Shown here piece by piece: positions 11,237-23,859 of a stretch of 64,000 bases of DNA. The notes below the pieces were generated by a model. That model made no database searches and had not been told where the DNA came from. It worked only from the letters and a program-made list of their open reading frames with translations. Made by a program: the position numbers and the translations under genes. This DNA comes from Oscarella lobularis. Lineage: Eukaryota > Porifera > Homoscleromorpha > Homosclerophorida > Oscarellidae. Position 1 is the stretch's first letter. Each line of letters starts with the position of its first letter. The DNA is taken from positions 3,895,733 through 3,959,732 of the forward strand of contig NC_089175.1 of NCBI RefSeq assembly GCF_947507565.1, given 5' to 3'.

Positions 11237-12520
11237 TGATACCGATGTAGTCACACATTGCATAGAGCTGGACAAAGAGCACGTTCCCTTTTGCCTCTCC
11301 ACGTTCAATTTTTCCATTCTACATTTTGACATAGAGGCTAGCATTTGCTTGAGACGATTAGCTGGCTGAATTTTCTAAATGCCAATTGAATGGATACTTC
11401 GTTGTGGGATGCCACCGTCACACCGCATTGATCTATTGCTGCACGCTGGAGTAATACATCAACTGTGCGATTATAAGATGCATTCGCATCAGCGTAGGTC
11501 GGCTGGATTGGATCAGGCCGGCCTATGCTTTGAGCACGGGATCTCTCGTACTCAATATAGGCTTTTCGAACAACTTTGGTGGCATAGCGAAAGCCAGATA
11601 AATCTCCTATCTCGAGATGGCGTTTATTAGCCGCATCTGTTTCCTGGAGAGAAAGATAGAGGAGAGAGAATAAGCCTCAACTCTGAGCTACCTTGACATA
11701 AGCCTGCTGGGTATTCCACACGTTGATACAGTCACCTTTATTGTGTGATGATTGCGTGATGAGAGCCAGTGCATGAATGGCTGGCTGCATCTCGTGGTAT
11801 TCAGCATCGATGAACATGTTCACTTTGGTTCTAGTGCAGGCCTAGAAGTAAATAACCAAAAATTAATAAATAAACAGCTGGAGAAGTGATGGTACCTTCG
11901 CAATGTCATCTAGCCTGGCACAGGTTGAATTAAACTCATCAAGGCAGTCATGTTCCAAGGCATTGTCAGACAAACGTCCATGCAGCTGAAGGGAGAATAA
12001 CAGAGTGAATTCATTTATGTATATATCTCTACTTCTCCAGTTTTGATTCTAGGCAAAATTCCGTCGCTATCAGTAATCTTTCTACTAAGTAAGGTCTGCA
12101 AAAAAAACGTAAGTAGTCTAACTAGGTAGAAGCAATTCAGTACAAGCAATTTTGGCCGAACGAGTGCCGTTGGTTTGACCTGGATTGCGCCTCGTACGCC
12201 ACTGACACAAGTCCGCTCTCAAAATCCTAAGAACAACCGTCTGGCTGCATGCCTGCTAAAGCAATCGAATCAAGAAAAGCGTGAACGTTCTCATCCAGAA
12301 GAGTTTCTCTACAAGAATCTTTCGTATTTAATTATTTTTATTATTATAATAAGGTTGACTGACCTTTGGTGTGTATCTTCGTTTGCGAGGCTCTGCTCAA
12401 TCTTCGATCGACAGCCCCGGCATAGAACATATACCCGCTTCGACGAATTTTTCGACGAATTTTTCATTGTGGGTTTTTGTGACGTCGTCGTGACTACTTC
12501 CGGCCACAAACTGACCGAAC
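11237..12520 (-). pseudogene. PRODH: Proline dehydrogenase (PRODH) fragment, copy 1
   Basis: Seven short minus-strand exon-like blocks follow PRODH order. About 12519-12364: FGQFVAGSSHDDVTKTH, matching the FYGHFVAGE region, then an in-frame TGA after GLSIED. 12304-12135: DENVHAFLDSIALAG, then after a shift IQVKPTALVRPKLL. 12098-12035: TLLSRKITDSDG. 11988-11897: LHGRLSDNALEHD. 11840-11691: KVNMFIDAEYHEMQPAI, the FAD-barrel VRLMVDAEQTYFQPAI segment. 11644-11380: RYATKVVRKAYIEYE, IGRPDPIQPTYADAN, TVASHNE. About 11285-11237: VLFVQLYAMCDYIGI. PRODH oxidises proline to pyrroline-5-carboxylate in mitochondria using FAD. The in-frame stop, at least one frameshift and the loss of the C-terminal GYxVYKYVPYGP segment point to a non-functional copy. 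A near-identical copy follows at 16.8-17.8 kb. Confidence 0.75.
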
Positions 12521-13357
12521 AATGATCGTCTCATGACGCCATCGAACAAGGCTGACGGCAAAGAACGCTGCGCAAAATCGAGAATCTAAACGAAACGTTT
12601 CAAAACCCTAATGGATAGTAAATCTAAGTTTACTGCTGGGCTGTTGTCGACGAAACTATCGATTGCGCTCAGTCGGAGAATGAGAATGGAGCGGAGTAAC
12701 TATCGGAATGCAACGCCTACGCCGATTCTGTGTCAAGGCGGAAAGATGATATAAGTCTCGTCGAGCGTCGAATCGTCCGAAGCGATGGCCTCCTGCAGCA
12801 CAAATACGCTAGGTGAGTGTCTGTCGCGTCTGTAGGCGAAGACAAGTGCCTCGTTCGAGCTCGATTGGCTGCAAGAGCTCTCCGAAGTCCGTCCTGCAAA
12901 GCTCCGGCCCGGTTTACGCGTTCGTCATCGCAAATTCGACGAAGAACGCTTCGCGACATATGACATGAAGTTCCCGGTTGCTTCATTTATTTATTTATTT
13001 ATTTACTCGTGTGTCTGGAGCAAGCTGCGGGAGAAAAGGCTCAATTGAATTAGCTAAAAAATCAAGTGCATACACTGCAACACGCCCATTCAATCTCGCT
13101 CAATTTGCTCCACACTCACGTTTACCTTCGTTCTAATCACGATAGATTACATGTATGTACAGTCTGAGGGGTTCTGCTATATCATCTCAGCAAGCTTGAA
13201 ATTTTAGTCAATGAAGGGTATCCGACTTGGAACATACGACGGGTTGCAGCGCAATGAAATTGCGTCGTATGCAAGATTGTTTTCTATCGTCCGTTGAAGC
13301 TCGCTACCCTATTATTAATAAGAGGCTGACACGATGAGGTTACTACACCACCTACTT
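12521..13357. other. Duplicated flank between PRODH copy 1 and array 1
   Basis: This stretch repeats almost base for base at 17843-18684. Its last 200 bases (from about 13154) recur a third time at 60653-60857, where they are the 3' flank of a receptor transmembrane exon. Open frames such as 12986-12717 minus show no recognisable domain; an N-terminal PRODH exon is possible. A short TTTA run sits near 12990. Confidence 0.7.
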
Positions 13358-16300
13358 ATATATACCACCTGCCGGAAGAGTACGAACACCGCCTGACGGA
13401 ATATATATACCGGCGGAGTACGAACAACGCCTCACGGTATATATATAAAGCCTACCGGCGGAGTACGAACAAGGCCTGACGGAATATATATACCGCCTAC
13501 CGGCGGAGTACGAACACCGCCTGACGAAATATATACACTGAAGGCGGAGTACGAACATCCCCTGAAGAAATATATATACCGCCTGCCGGAAAAGTACGAA
13601 CATTGCCTGACGGAATATATACCGCTTGCCGGCGGAGTACGAATATCTCCTGACGGAATATATATACCGCCTGCCGGAGGAGTACGTACAACGCTTGACA
13701 AAATATATATACCGCCAACCGGAGGAGTACGAACAACGCCTGACGGAAAATATATACCGCCTGGAGGCGGAGTAGGAACAACGCCTGACGGAATATATAT
13801 ACCGCTTACAGGCGGAGTACGAACGCCTGACGAAATATATATACCGCCTGCAGGCGGAGTACGAAAATCTCCTAAAGGAATATGTATACCGCTTGCGGAG
13901 GAGTACGAAAAATGCCTGACGAAATATATAAACCGCCTGCAGGCGGAGTACGAACAACGCATGACGGAACATACATACGACCTGCCGGAAGAGTACGTAC
14001 AACGACTGACGAATTATATATAACGCCTACCGGAGGAGAACGAACGACGCCTGACGAAATATACATACGGTCTGCCGGCAGAGTACAAACAACGCATGAC
14101 GGAATATATATACCGCCTGCAGGCGGAGTACGAATATCTCCTGACGGAATATATATACCGCCTGCCGGTTGAGTACGAAGACTGTCTGAAGAAATATATA
14201 TACCGCCTGCAGGCGGAGTACGAACGCCTCCTGACGCAATATATATATACCGCCGGTAGGCGGAGTACGAACACCGCCGGACGAAATATATATACCGCCT
14301 GCCGGAGGAGTACGAACAACGCCTGACGAAATATATATTCCGCCTGCCGGAGGAGTACGAACAATGCCTGAAGAAATATATATACCGAATGCAGGCAGAG
14401 TACGAACACAGACTGACGGAATATATATACCGCCTGCCGGCAGAGTACGAACACCGCCTGACGGAATATATAGACCGCCTGCCGGCAGAGTACGAACGCC
14501 GCCTGACGGAATATAAATACCGCCTGCCGGCAGAGTACGAACACCGCCTGACGGAATATAAATACCGCCTGCCGGCAGAGTACGAACAGTGCCTGACGGA
14601 ATATATATACCGCCTACCGGCAGAGTACGAACGCCGCCTGATGCAATATATATACCGCCTGCCGGAGGAGTACGAACAACGCCTGACGGAATATATATAC
14701 CGCCTGCCGGAGGAGTACGAACAACGCCTGACGGAATATATATACCGCCTGCCGGAGGAGTACGAACAACGCCTGACGGAATATATATACCGCCTACCGG
14801 CGGAGTACGAACATCTCCTGACAAATTATATATTTCGCCTGCCGGAGAAGTACGAACAATGCCTGAAGAAATATATATACCGAATGCAGGCAGAGTACGA
14901 ACACCGCCTGACGGAATATATATACCGCCTGCCGGCAGAGTACGAACACCGCCTGACGGAATATATATACCGCCTACCGGAGGAGTACGAACAACGCCTG
15001 ACGGAATATATATACCGCCTGCCGGAGGAGTACGAACAACGCCTGACGGAATATATATACCGCCTACCGGCGGAGTACGAACATCTCCTGACAAATTATA
15101 TATTTCGCCTGCCGGAGAAGTACGAACAATGCCTGAAGAAATATATATACCGAATGCAGGCAGAGTACGAACACCGCCTGACGGAATATATATACCGCCT
15201 GCCGGCAGAGTACGAACACCGCCTGACGGAATATATATACCGCCTGCAAGAAGAGTACGAACACCGCCTGACAGAATATATATACCGCGTGGAGGCGGAG
15301 TACGAACAACGCCTGACGAAATATATATACCGCCTACCGGCAGAGTACGAACGCCGCCTGACGCAATATATATACCGCCTACCGGAGGAGTACAAACAGT
15401 GCCTGACGGAATATACATACCGCCTGCACGCGGAGTACGAAAATCTCCTAAAGGAATATGTATACCGCTTGCGGAGGAGTACGAAAAATGCCTAACGAAA
15501 TATATATACCGCCTGCAGGTGGAGTACGAACAACGCCTGACGGAACATACATACGACCTGCCGGAAGAGTACGTACAATGACTGACGAATTATATATAAC
15601 GCCTACCGGAGGAGAACGAACGACGCCTGACGAAATATACATACGGCCTGCCGGCAGAGTACAAACAACGAATGACGGAATATATATACAGCCTGCAGGC
15701 GGAGTACGAATATCTCCTGACGGAATATATATACCGCCTGCCGGTTGAGTACGAAGACTGTCTGAAGGAATATATATACCGCCTGCAGGCGGAGTACGAA
15801 CGCCTCCTGACGCAATATATATATATACCGCCTACCGGCGGAGTACGAACACCGCCGGACGAAATATATATACCGCCTGCCCGAGGAGTACGAACAACGC
15901 CTGACGAAATATATATTCCGCCCGCCGGCGGAGTACGAACAACGCCTGACGGAATATATATACCGCCTGCAGGCGGAGTAAGAACAACGCCTGACGGAAT
16001 ATATATACCGCCTGCAGGCGGAGTAACAATATAGCCTGACGGAATATATATACCGCCTGCCGGAAGAGTACGAACACCGCCTGACGAAATATATATACCG
16101 CCTGACGAAATATATACACCGCCTGCCGGAGGAGTACGAACAACGCCCAACGAAATATATATACCGAATGCAGGCAGAGTACGAACACCGCCTGACGGAA
16201 TATATATACCGCCTGCCGGCAGAGTACGAACACCGCCTGACGAAATATATATTCCGCCCGCCGGAGGAGTACGAACAACGCCTGACGGAATATATATACC

Positions 16301-16793
16301 GCCTGTAGGCGGAGTACGAACAACGCCTGACGGAATTTATACACGGCCTGCCGGAGGAGTACGAACAACGCCTGACGGAAAATATAAACCGCTTGCCGGA
16401 GGTGTACGAACAACGCCCGACGGAATATATATACCGCCTGTAGGCGGAGTACGAACACCGCCTGACAGAATATATATACCGCCTGCCGGAGGTGCACCGC
16501 CTGACGAAATATATATACCGCCTGTAGGCGGAGTACGAACAACGCCTGACGGAATATATATACCGCTTGCCGGCGGAGTATGAACACTTCCTGACGGAAT
16601 ATATATACCGCCTGCAGGCGGAGTACCAACACAGCCTGACGGAATATATATACCGTCTGCCGGAAGAGTACGAACACCGCCTGACGGAATATATATACCG
16701 CCTGTAGGCGGAGTACGAACAACGCCTGGCGGAATATATATACCGCCTCCCGGAAGAGTACAAACACCGCCTGACGAAATATATATATACATA
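13358..16793. repeat. 45-bp minisatellite, array 1 (about 76 units)
   Basis: Tandem 45-bp units carry, in order, an (AT)n block, CCGCCTGC, a variable centre (CAGGCGG, CGGAGG or CGGCAG), AGTACGAAC or AGTACGTAC, and ACCGCCTGACG. Many units contain the perfect 14-bp palindrome CCGCCTGCAGGCGG. As 45 is divisible by three and the consensus has a stop in only one of six frames, long overlapping open frames appear on both strands, for example EYIYRLPEEYEQRLT per unit on plus. They are by-products of the repeat. The left junction (CACCTACTT followed by array) is the same as in array 2. Confidence 0.95.
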
Positions 16794-17842
16794 TTGATCT
16801 ATTGCTGCACGCTGGAGTAATACATCAACTGTGCGATTATAAGATGCATTCGTATCAGCGTCCGTCCTATGCTTTGAGCACGGGATCTCTCGTACTCAAG
16901 ATAGGCTCCTCGAACGACTTTGGTGGCATAGCGAAAGCCAGATAAATCTGCTATCTCGAGATGGCGTTTATTAGCCGCATCTGTTTCCTGGAGAGAAAGA
17001 TAGAGGAGAGAGAATAAGCCTCAACTCTGAGATAAGCCTGCTGGTTATTCTACACGTTGATAGTCACCTTTATTGTGTAATGATTGCGTGATGAGAGCCA
17101 GTGCATGAATGGCTGGCTGCATCTCGTGGTATTCAGCATCGATGAGCATGTTCACTTTGGCTCTAGTGCAGGCCTAGAAGTAAATAACCAAAAATTAATA
17201 AATAAACAGCTGGAGAAGTGATGGTACCTTCGCAATGTCATCTAGCCTGGTACAGGTTGAATTAAACTCATCAAGGCAGTCATGTTCCAAGGCATTGTCA
17301 GACAAACGTCCATGCAGCTGAAGGGAGAATAAAAGAGTGAATTCATTTATGTATGTATCTCTCTACTTCTCCAGTTTTGATTTTAGGCAAAATTCCGTCG
17401 CTATCAGTAATCTTTCTACTAAGTAAGGTCTGCAAAAAAAAACGTAAGTAGTCTAACTAGGTAGAAGCAATTCAGTACAAGCAATTTGGGCCGAACGAGT
17501 GCCGTTGGTTTGACCTGGATTGCACCTCGTACGCCACTGACACAAGTCCGCTCTCAAAATCCTAAGAACAACCGTCTGGCTGCATGCCCCGAATCAAGAA
17601 AAGCTAAACGTTCTCATCCAGAAGAGTTTCTCTACAAGAATCTTTCGTATTTAATTATTTTTATTATTATAATAAGGTTGACTGACCTTTGGTGTGTATC
17701 TTCGTTTGCGAGGCTCTGCTCAATCTTCAATCGACAGCCCTGGCATAGAACATATACCCGCTTCAACGAATTTTTCGACGAATTTTTCATTGTGGGTTTT
17801 TGTGACGTCGTCGTGACTACTTCCGGCCACAAACTGACCGAA
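16794..17842 (-). pseudogene. PRODH: Proline dehydrogenase fragment, copy 2
   Basis: This is a near-copy of the PRODH fragment at 11.2-12.5 kb, with the same exon and intron pieces in the same order: FGQFVAG near 17840, the FIDAEYHEMQPAI exon near 17160-17030, RYATKVV near 16940. It differs by small losses: about 24 bp missing after 16860 (the GRPDPIQ region), about 20 bp missing near 17585, and a shortened CTCAACTCTGAG intron at 17030. The C-terminal side is cut off at 16794, where array 1 begins. The extra deletions make it more decayed than copy 1. Confidence 0.75.
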
Positions 17843-18684
17843 CAATGATCGTCTCATGATGCCATCGAACAAGGCTGAGGGCAAAGAACGCTGCGCAAAA
17901 TCGAGAATCTAAACGAAACGTTTCAAAACCCTAATGGATAGTAAATCTAAGTTTACTGCTGGGCTGTTGTCGACGAAACTATCGATTGCGCTCAGTCGGA
18001 GAATGAGAATAGAGCGGAGTAACTATCGGAATGCAACGCGTGCGCCGATTCTGTGTCAAGGCGGAAAGATGATATAAGTCTCGTCGAGCGTCGAATCGTC
18101 CGAAGCGATGGCCTCCTGCAGCACAAATACGCTAGGTGAGTGTCTGTCGCGTCTGTAGGCGAAGACAAGTGCTCGTTCGAGCTCGATTGGCTGCAAGAGC
18201 TCTCCGAAGTCCGTCCTGCAAAGCTCCGGCCCGGTTTACGCGTTCGTCATCGCAAATTCGACGAAGAACGCTTCGCGACATATGACATGAAGTTCCCGGT
18301 TGCTTCATTTATTTATTTATTTATTTACTCGTGTGTCTGGAGCAAGCTGCGGGAGAAAAGGCTCAATTGAATTAGCTAAAAAATCAAGTGCATACACTGC
18401 AAAAGATCCACACGCCCATTCAATCTCGCTCAATTTGCTCCACACTCACGTTTACCTTCGTTCTAATCACGATAGATTACATGTATGTACAGTCTGAGGG
18501 GTTCTGCTATATCATCTCAGCATGAAATTTTAGTCAATGCAAGGTATCCGACTTGGAACATACGACGGGTTGCAGCGCAATGAAATTGCGTCGTATGCAA
18601 GATTGTTTTCTATCGTCCGTCGAAGCTCGGCTACCCTATTATTAATAAGAGGCTGACACGATGAGGTTACTACACCACCTACTT
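17843..18684. other. Duplicated flank between PRODH copy 2 and array 2
   Basis: A second copy of 12521-13357, including the TTTA run near 18310 and the 200-bp receptor-derived tail from about 18484. It differs by a few substitutions and short indels, such as an added AAAGATCCA near 18402. No gene is supported. Confidence 0.7.
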
Positions 18685-21423
18685 ATATATACCGCCTGCC
18701 GAAAGAGTACGAACACCGCCTGACGGAATATATATACCGGCGGAGTACGAACAACGCCTCACGGTATATATATAAAGCCTACAGGCGGAGTACGAACAAT
18801 GCCTGACGGAATATATATACCGCCTACCGGCGGAGTACGAACACCGCCTGACGAAATATATACACTGAAGGCGGAGTAGGAACATCCCCTGAAGAAATAT
18901 ATATACCGCCTGCCAGAAAAGTACGAACATTGCCTGACGGAATATATATACCGCCTGCAGGCGGAGAACGAACAACGGCTGACGGAATTTATACACGGTC
19001 TGCCGGAGGAGTACGAACAACGCCTGACGAAAAATATTTACCGCCTGCCGGAGGAGTACAAACACCGCCTGACGAAATATATATACCGCTTCCGAAGGAG
19101 TATGTACAACGCCTGACGAAATCTATACCGCCTACAGGCGGAGTATGAACGCCGCCTGACGCAATATATATACCGCCTACCGGCGGAGTACAAACAGTGC
19201 CTGACGGAATATATATATCGCCTGCACGCGGAGTACGAACACCGCCTGACGGAATATATATACCGCCTGACGGAATATATATACCGCCTGCCGGAGGAGT
19301 AGAAACAACGCCTGACGGAATATATATACCGCCTGCCGGAGGTGTACGAACAACGCCTGACGAAATATATATACCGCCTGTAGGCGGAGTACGAACAACG
19401 CCTGACGGAATATATATACCGCCTGTAGGCGGAGTACGAACAACGCCTGACGGAATATATATACCGCTTGCCGGAGGAGTTCGAACAACGCCAGACGGAA
19501 TATATATACCGCCTGCAGGCGGAGTACAAACAACGCCTGACGGAATTTACGCACGGCCTGCCGGAGGAGTACGAACAACGCCTGACGGAATTTATACACG
19601 GCCTGCCGGCGGAGTACGAACACTGCCTGATGGAATATATATACCGCCTGCAGGAAGAGTACGAACACCCCCTGACGGAATATATATACCGCTTACCGGA
19701 GGAGTACGAACGCATGACGGAATATATATATACCGCCTGCAGGCGGAGTACGAACACCGCCTGACGGAATATATATACCGCTTACCGGAGGAGTACAAAC
19801 AACGCCTGACGGAAAATATAAACCGCTTGCCGGAGGTGTACGAACACCGCCTGACGGAATATATTTACCGCTTGCCGGAGGAGTACAAACACCGCCTGAC
19901 GAAATATATATACCGCTTCCGAAGGAGTACGTACAACGCCTGACGAAATCTATATACCGCCTACCAGCGGAGTATGAACGTCGCCTGACGCAATATATAT
20001 ACCGCCTACCGGCGGAGTACAAACAGCGCCTGACGGAATATATATACAGCCTGCACGCGGAGTACGAACACCGCCTGACGGAATATATATATATATACCG
20101 CCTGAAGGCGGAGTACGAACATCCCCCCTGAAGAAATATATATACCGCCTGCCGGAAAAGTACGAACATTGCCTGACGGAATATATATACCGCTTGCCGG
20201 CGGAGTACGAATAACTCATGACGGAATATATATACCGCTTACCGAAGGAGTACAAACAACGCCTGACGGAAAATATAAACCGCTTGCCGGAGGAGTACGA
20301 ACAACGCCTGACGGAATACATATACCGCCTGTAGGCGGAGTACGAACAACGCCTGACGGAATATATAAACCGCCTGCCGGAGGTGTACGAACACCGCCTG
20401 ACGGAATATATATACAGCCTGCCGGAAAAGTACGAACATTGCCTGACGGAATCTATACCGGCGGAGTACGAATATCTCCTGACGGAATATATATACCGCC
20501 TGCCGGAGGAGTACGTACAACGCTTGACAAAATATATATGCCGCCAACCGGAGGAGTACAAACAACGCCTGACGGAAAATATATATGCCGCCAACCGGAG
20601 GAGTACGAACAACGCCTGACGGAAAATATATACCGCCTGGAGGCGGAGTAGGAACAACGCCTGACGGAATATATATACCGCTTACCGGCGGAGTACGAAC
20701 GCCTGACGAAATATATATACCGCCTGCAGGCGGAGTACGAAAATCTCGAAAGGAATATGTATACCGCTTGCGGAGGAGTACGAAAAATGCTTGACGAAAT
20801 ATATATACCGCCTGCAGGCGGAGTACGAACAACGCCTGAAGGAACATACATACGACCTGCCGGAGGAGTACGTACAACGACTGACGAATTATATATAACG
20901 CCTACCGGCGGAGTACAAACAGTGCCTGACGGAATATATATACCGCCTGGAGGCGGAGTACGAACACCGCCTGACGCTTCCGAAGGAATACGTACAACGC
21001 CTGACGGAATATATATACCGCTTACCGGCGGAGTACGAACGCCTGACGGAATATATATACCGCCTGCAGGTGGAGTACGAACACCGCCTGACGAAATATA
21101 TATACCGCCTGCAGGAGGAGTACGAAAATCTCCTAAAGGAATATATATACCGCCTGCCGGAGGTGTACGTACAACGCCTGACGGAATATATATACCGCCT
21201 GCAGGAGGAGTACGAACAACGCCTGACGGAATATATATACCGCCTGTTGGCGGAGTACGAACACTGCCTGACGGAATATATATACCGCCTGCAGGCGGAA
21301 TACGAACAACGCCTGACGAAATATATATACCGCCTGTTGGCGGAGTACGAACACCGTCTGACGGAATATATATACCGCCTGCCGGAAAAGTACAAACACC
21401 GCCTGACGAAATATATATACATA
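18685..21423. repeat. 45-bp minisatellite, array 2 (about 61 units)
   Basis: Same family, same left junction (CACCTACTT) and same right junction (ATATTGAT leading into PRODH) as array 1. Units are more disturbed here, with partial units such as those near 19262-19285 and 20580-20600. The interior differs in length and unit order from array 1, so the array has rearranged since the flanks duplicated. Confidence 0.95.
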
Positions 21424-21771
21424 TTGATATATTGCTGTACGCTGGAGTAATACATCAACTGTGCGATTATAAGATGCATTCGTATCAGCGTAGGTCGACT
21501 GGATTGGATCAGGCCGTCCTATGCTTTGAGCACGGGATCTCTCGTACTCAAGATAGGCTCCTCGAACGACTTTGGTGGCATAGCGAAAGCCAGATAAATC
21601 TCCTATCTCGAGATGGCGTTTATTAGCCGCATCTGTTTCCTGGAGAGAAAGATAGAGGAGAGAGAATAAGCCTCAACTCTGAGCTACCTTGACATAAGCC
21701 TGCTGGGTATTCCACACGTTGATACAGTCACCTTTATTGTGTGATGATTGCGTGATGAGAGCCAGTGCATG
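21424..21771 (-). pseudogene. PRODH: Proline dehydrogenase stub, copy 3
   Basis: Only two PRODH exons remain: RYATKVVRGAYIEYE-type sequence from 21655 down to 21424 and the HALALITQSSHNKGDC part near 21771-21702. The sequence then stops abruptly inside the FIDAEYHEMQPAIHALAL exon at 21771 and continues as VPS13-derived sequence. It is a truncated end of the tandem duplication. Confidence 0.75.
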
Positions 21772-22090
21772 ATTTCTTCTTGACGAAATCGGAGTTGTCC
21801 GGCACGCCTACTTACATATATATAGGACGATCATTATAAAGATTTGCGTCGTATTAGATTCCGCTCCCGAAGTCGAAGTCATTGGAGATGCTGATGTCGT
21901 AATAGAGGAAGAGACTTTGTTTCAACCCCGAGTTCGAATCTTTTTCTCGGGAGGAAACCTCTTTCTGATGTATTACCAGAATGAAAATCGACGTCAACCA
22001 TACGGCCAATCTAAAAGAACTAAAAGATCGCTTGTTGATAGAAGTGGGGCCCACGAGTTTGACTTACGGTTTTATAACGTGATTGAAAAT
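21772..22090. other. Mosaic of VPS13 and receptor-exon scraps
   Basis: 21772-21806 matches VPS13 block A at about 37624-37660. 21807-21977 is a plus-strand relative of exon 3 of the second receptor: it starts after a TTAG acceptor-like site and reads DSAPEVEVIGDADVV, then QPRVRIFFSGGNLFLMYY. From 21980 the sequence again matches VPS13 block A from about 37724. The receptor piece thus replaces about 65 bp of the VPS13 copy. None of it can be a functional gene. Confidence 0.7.
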
Positions 22091-23175
22091 CGGGGTCGTC
22101 CTTAGCCACTAAGATAGCGTCGATTTTCACTATGTACTGGTGATACGGACAGATCGCCCGTCCGTCCCGAGAGCGTGGCTCGTGTTGTCACCCTCGAGAC
22201 GGCGACGAAATTGGCGACGACGCGACGGGCAGCGAACGAAAGGGATTTAATATTGGCTTTCCTAACGACTGGAACAAGAGGGGACCGTATCCAGCGTTTC
22301 CCTTCACCTTTTGACATCTCGACGACATGATGTATCGATTGGGCGTGCCGGCCTCTTGAAGGAGATCTTCCATCATCAGACTGCCGAGCTTCACTTGAAG
22401 ACTCGTCACGTACGGCTTAGTCTTGTTGACGGTCAATCCCAAGTTCTCCAACGTGATTTCGACGATGTCCTTTTCGTCTGCTTCAATTCGGCTTTCGTGT
22501 ATGTCTTCAACTGTTCGTATTGTCGGCGAGCGATTTTTCTCAGGCGACGCTCAGCACTCGACTCGAACGGTTGAAGGAAGCGCTTGATTTCATCCACTAT
22601 CGCTCGATTGTAGACGAGATCGAGAGGCAAAGCGTCTCAATCCCCCGTTGAGGGCCCCCCTTTTTACCAGAAAACGACGTTTCATTCTCCCCTTCATCCG
22701 CTTTCTGTTTCTCTTCTTGCTCTTGTGATTTCCAGCCGGTCCAGGCAGGAAACCAACTTATGAAGAAAGCCCTGCTTTTGAACTCCACTGCTCTATAGAA
22801 TGAATAGAAAAAGAAACAATACAAAACTGTACGTTGTACCTTAGCTAAGGCATCTTCCATCTTGATGCCAGCATAGGCTATTCGTCTGAGTATGTGACTA
22901 GTTCATCTAAACTGAGATCTGCCTCAAGCGTATCAAGCAAATCCTGTATTGAAACAAAGCACACGTCAACAATTAAGAGGTGGTCACTTAGGTTCTGCTT
23001 TACCAGATCTTCAGAGGAAATTCTCGTCTCTGCCAACTTCTGCATGTAAGCCGAAACGTATTTAGCGTTATCTCTCAATCGTTTAAGAATGAATGCCCAC
23101 GTCTCGCGCTTGTTCCGCTCCTTGAGCAGATTCACGACGCATTCAATTGCAAACCTCCAATACGTGACCACGCTA
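22091..23175 (-). pseudogene. VPS13: VPS13 N-proximal fragment
   Basis: Minus-strand reading from 23171 gives VVTYWRFAIECVVNLL, then WAFILKRLRDNAKYV, which fits the WWxYAI...W.WxHIxxHR region after the chorein domain of VPS13. Next come AYAGIKMEDALAK and FISWFPAWTGWKS (the GWFSW motif), an acidic linker, and after a shift PLDLVYNRAIVDEIKRFL, followed by DIVEITLENLGLTVNKTK. VPS13 proteins are long lipid-transfer bridges at membrane contacts. The chorein start is absent, at least two one-base shifts occur (near 22640 and 22475), and from about 22455 down the piece duplicates 37860-38250 of block A. It is best read as a displaced, partial copy. Confidence 0.7.
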
Positions 23176-23225
23176 AATTAAGGGTGCGGTAATTGCAGGA
23201 TGAAAAAAATTCTATCTTCCTTTAA

Positions 23226-23525
23226 TTAATAAGCAGTCGGGCGCTGCCGTTTACCACGCCATTACTATGCGCGAGTGGCGTTCCATGCGCCTGAACCGCA
23301 AGCGCCATTCGCGCGCAACGAATTGAAGACATTTGCCTCACAAAAGTGAGCGTTCCCGCCAGCACTTTTTATGTGCGAGTGGCGTTCCATGCGCCTGATC
23401 CGTAAGCGCGTCTCGCGCGTAACAAGTTGCCTGTCAAAAGTGAGCGTTCCCGCCAGCACTTTTTATGCGCGAGTGGCGTTTCATGCGCCTGATCCGTAAG
23501 CGCGACTCGCGCGCAACGAATTGCA
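23226..23525. repeat. Dispersed GC-rich hairpin repeat (about 110-bp units)
   Basis: Nearly three units, each with GCGCGAGTGGCG and a nearly complementary CGCCATTCGCGC about 22 bases later, so each can fold into a 12-bp stem. Between stems lies CTCAAAAGTGAGCGTTCCCG. The same family is at 40757-41340, 50460-51240 and 62370-62575. The start (TAATAAGCAGTCGGGCGC) is shared with the copy at 40757. Confidence 0.8.
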
Positions 23526-23859
23526 GAGCCTCTACTTGTCCTGACACTAGTATAATTTAAATATTTTACAGGGTTGTGTATGCCTCTACTTTTCATTTAT
23601 AGCTTTGCTTTTAAAAAGCTTAGGTCTTGAGTGCCTCTACTTAATTGCCCTGAAACTAGGGTAATAAAAATATTTCACCAGGTCGAGTGGTCCTAAACTT
23701 TCCATTATTTTAGTTCGTAGTAATTTTACCTCGTGGCCATTTTACAGTGTCGGTAATTTTAATCGGTTTTACGATTTAGAAGTAAACTACCTATTGATTG
23801 GCGCTGAGAGCCCTCTCTACTTGTCTATACGAACTGGCGCTGCGGGTCCTCTACCCTTT
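23526..23859. other. Duplicated non-coding segment
   Basis: This stretch matches 51280-51600 closely (shared GTGCCTCTACTTGTCCTGAC, TGGCGCTGAGAGCCCTC), although the copies differ by deletions. No coding evidence. Confidence 0.6.

Noticed and set aside
14027..15418. 463-codon minus-strand open frame and overlapping long plus-strand frames (14389-15495, 14589-15581) as repeat-rich protein genes
   Set aside because: The 45-bp unit is stop-free in five of six frames, so long frames appear on both strands over the same DNA. No start context, splice sites or flanking unique coding sequence.
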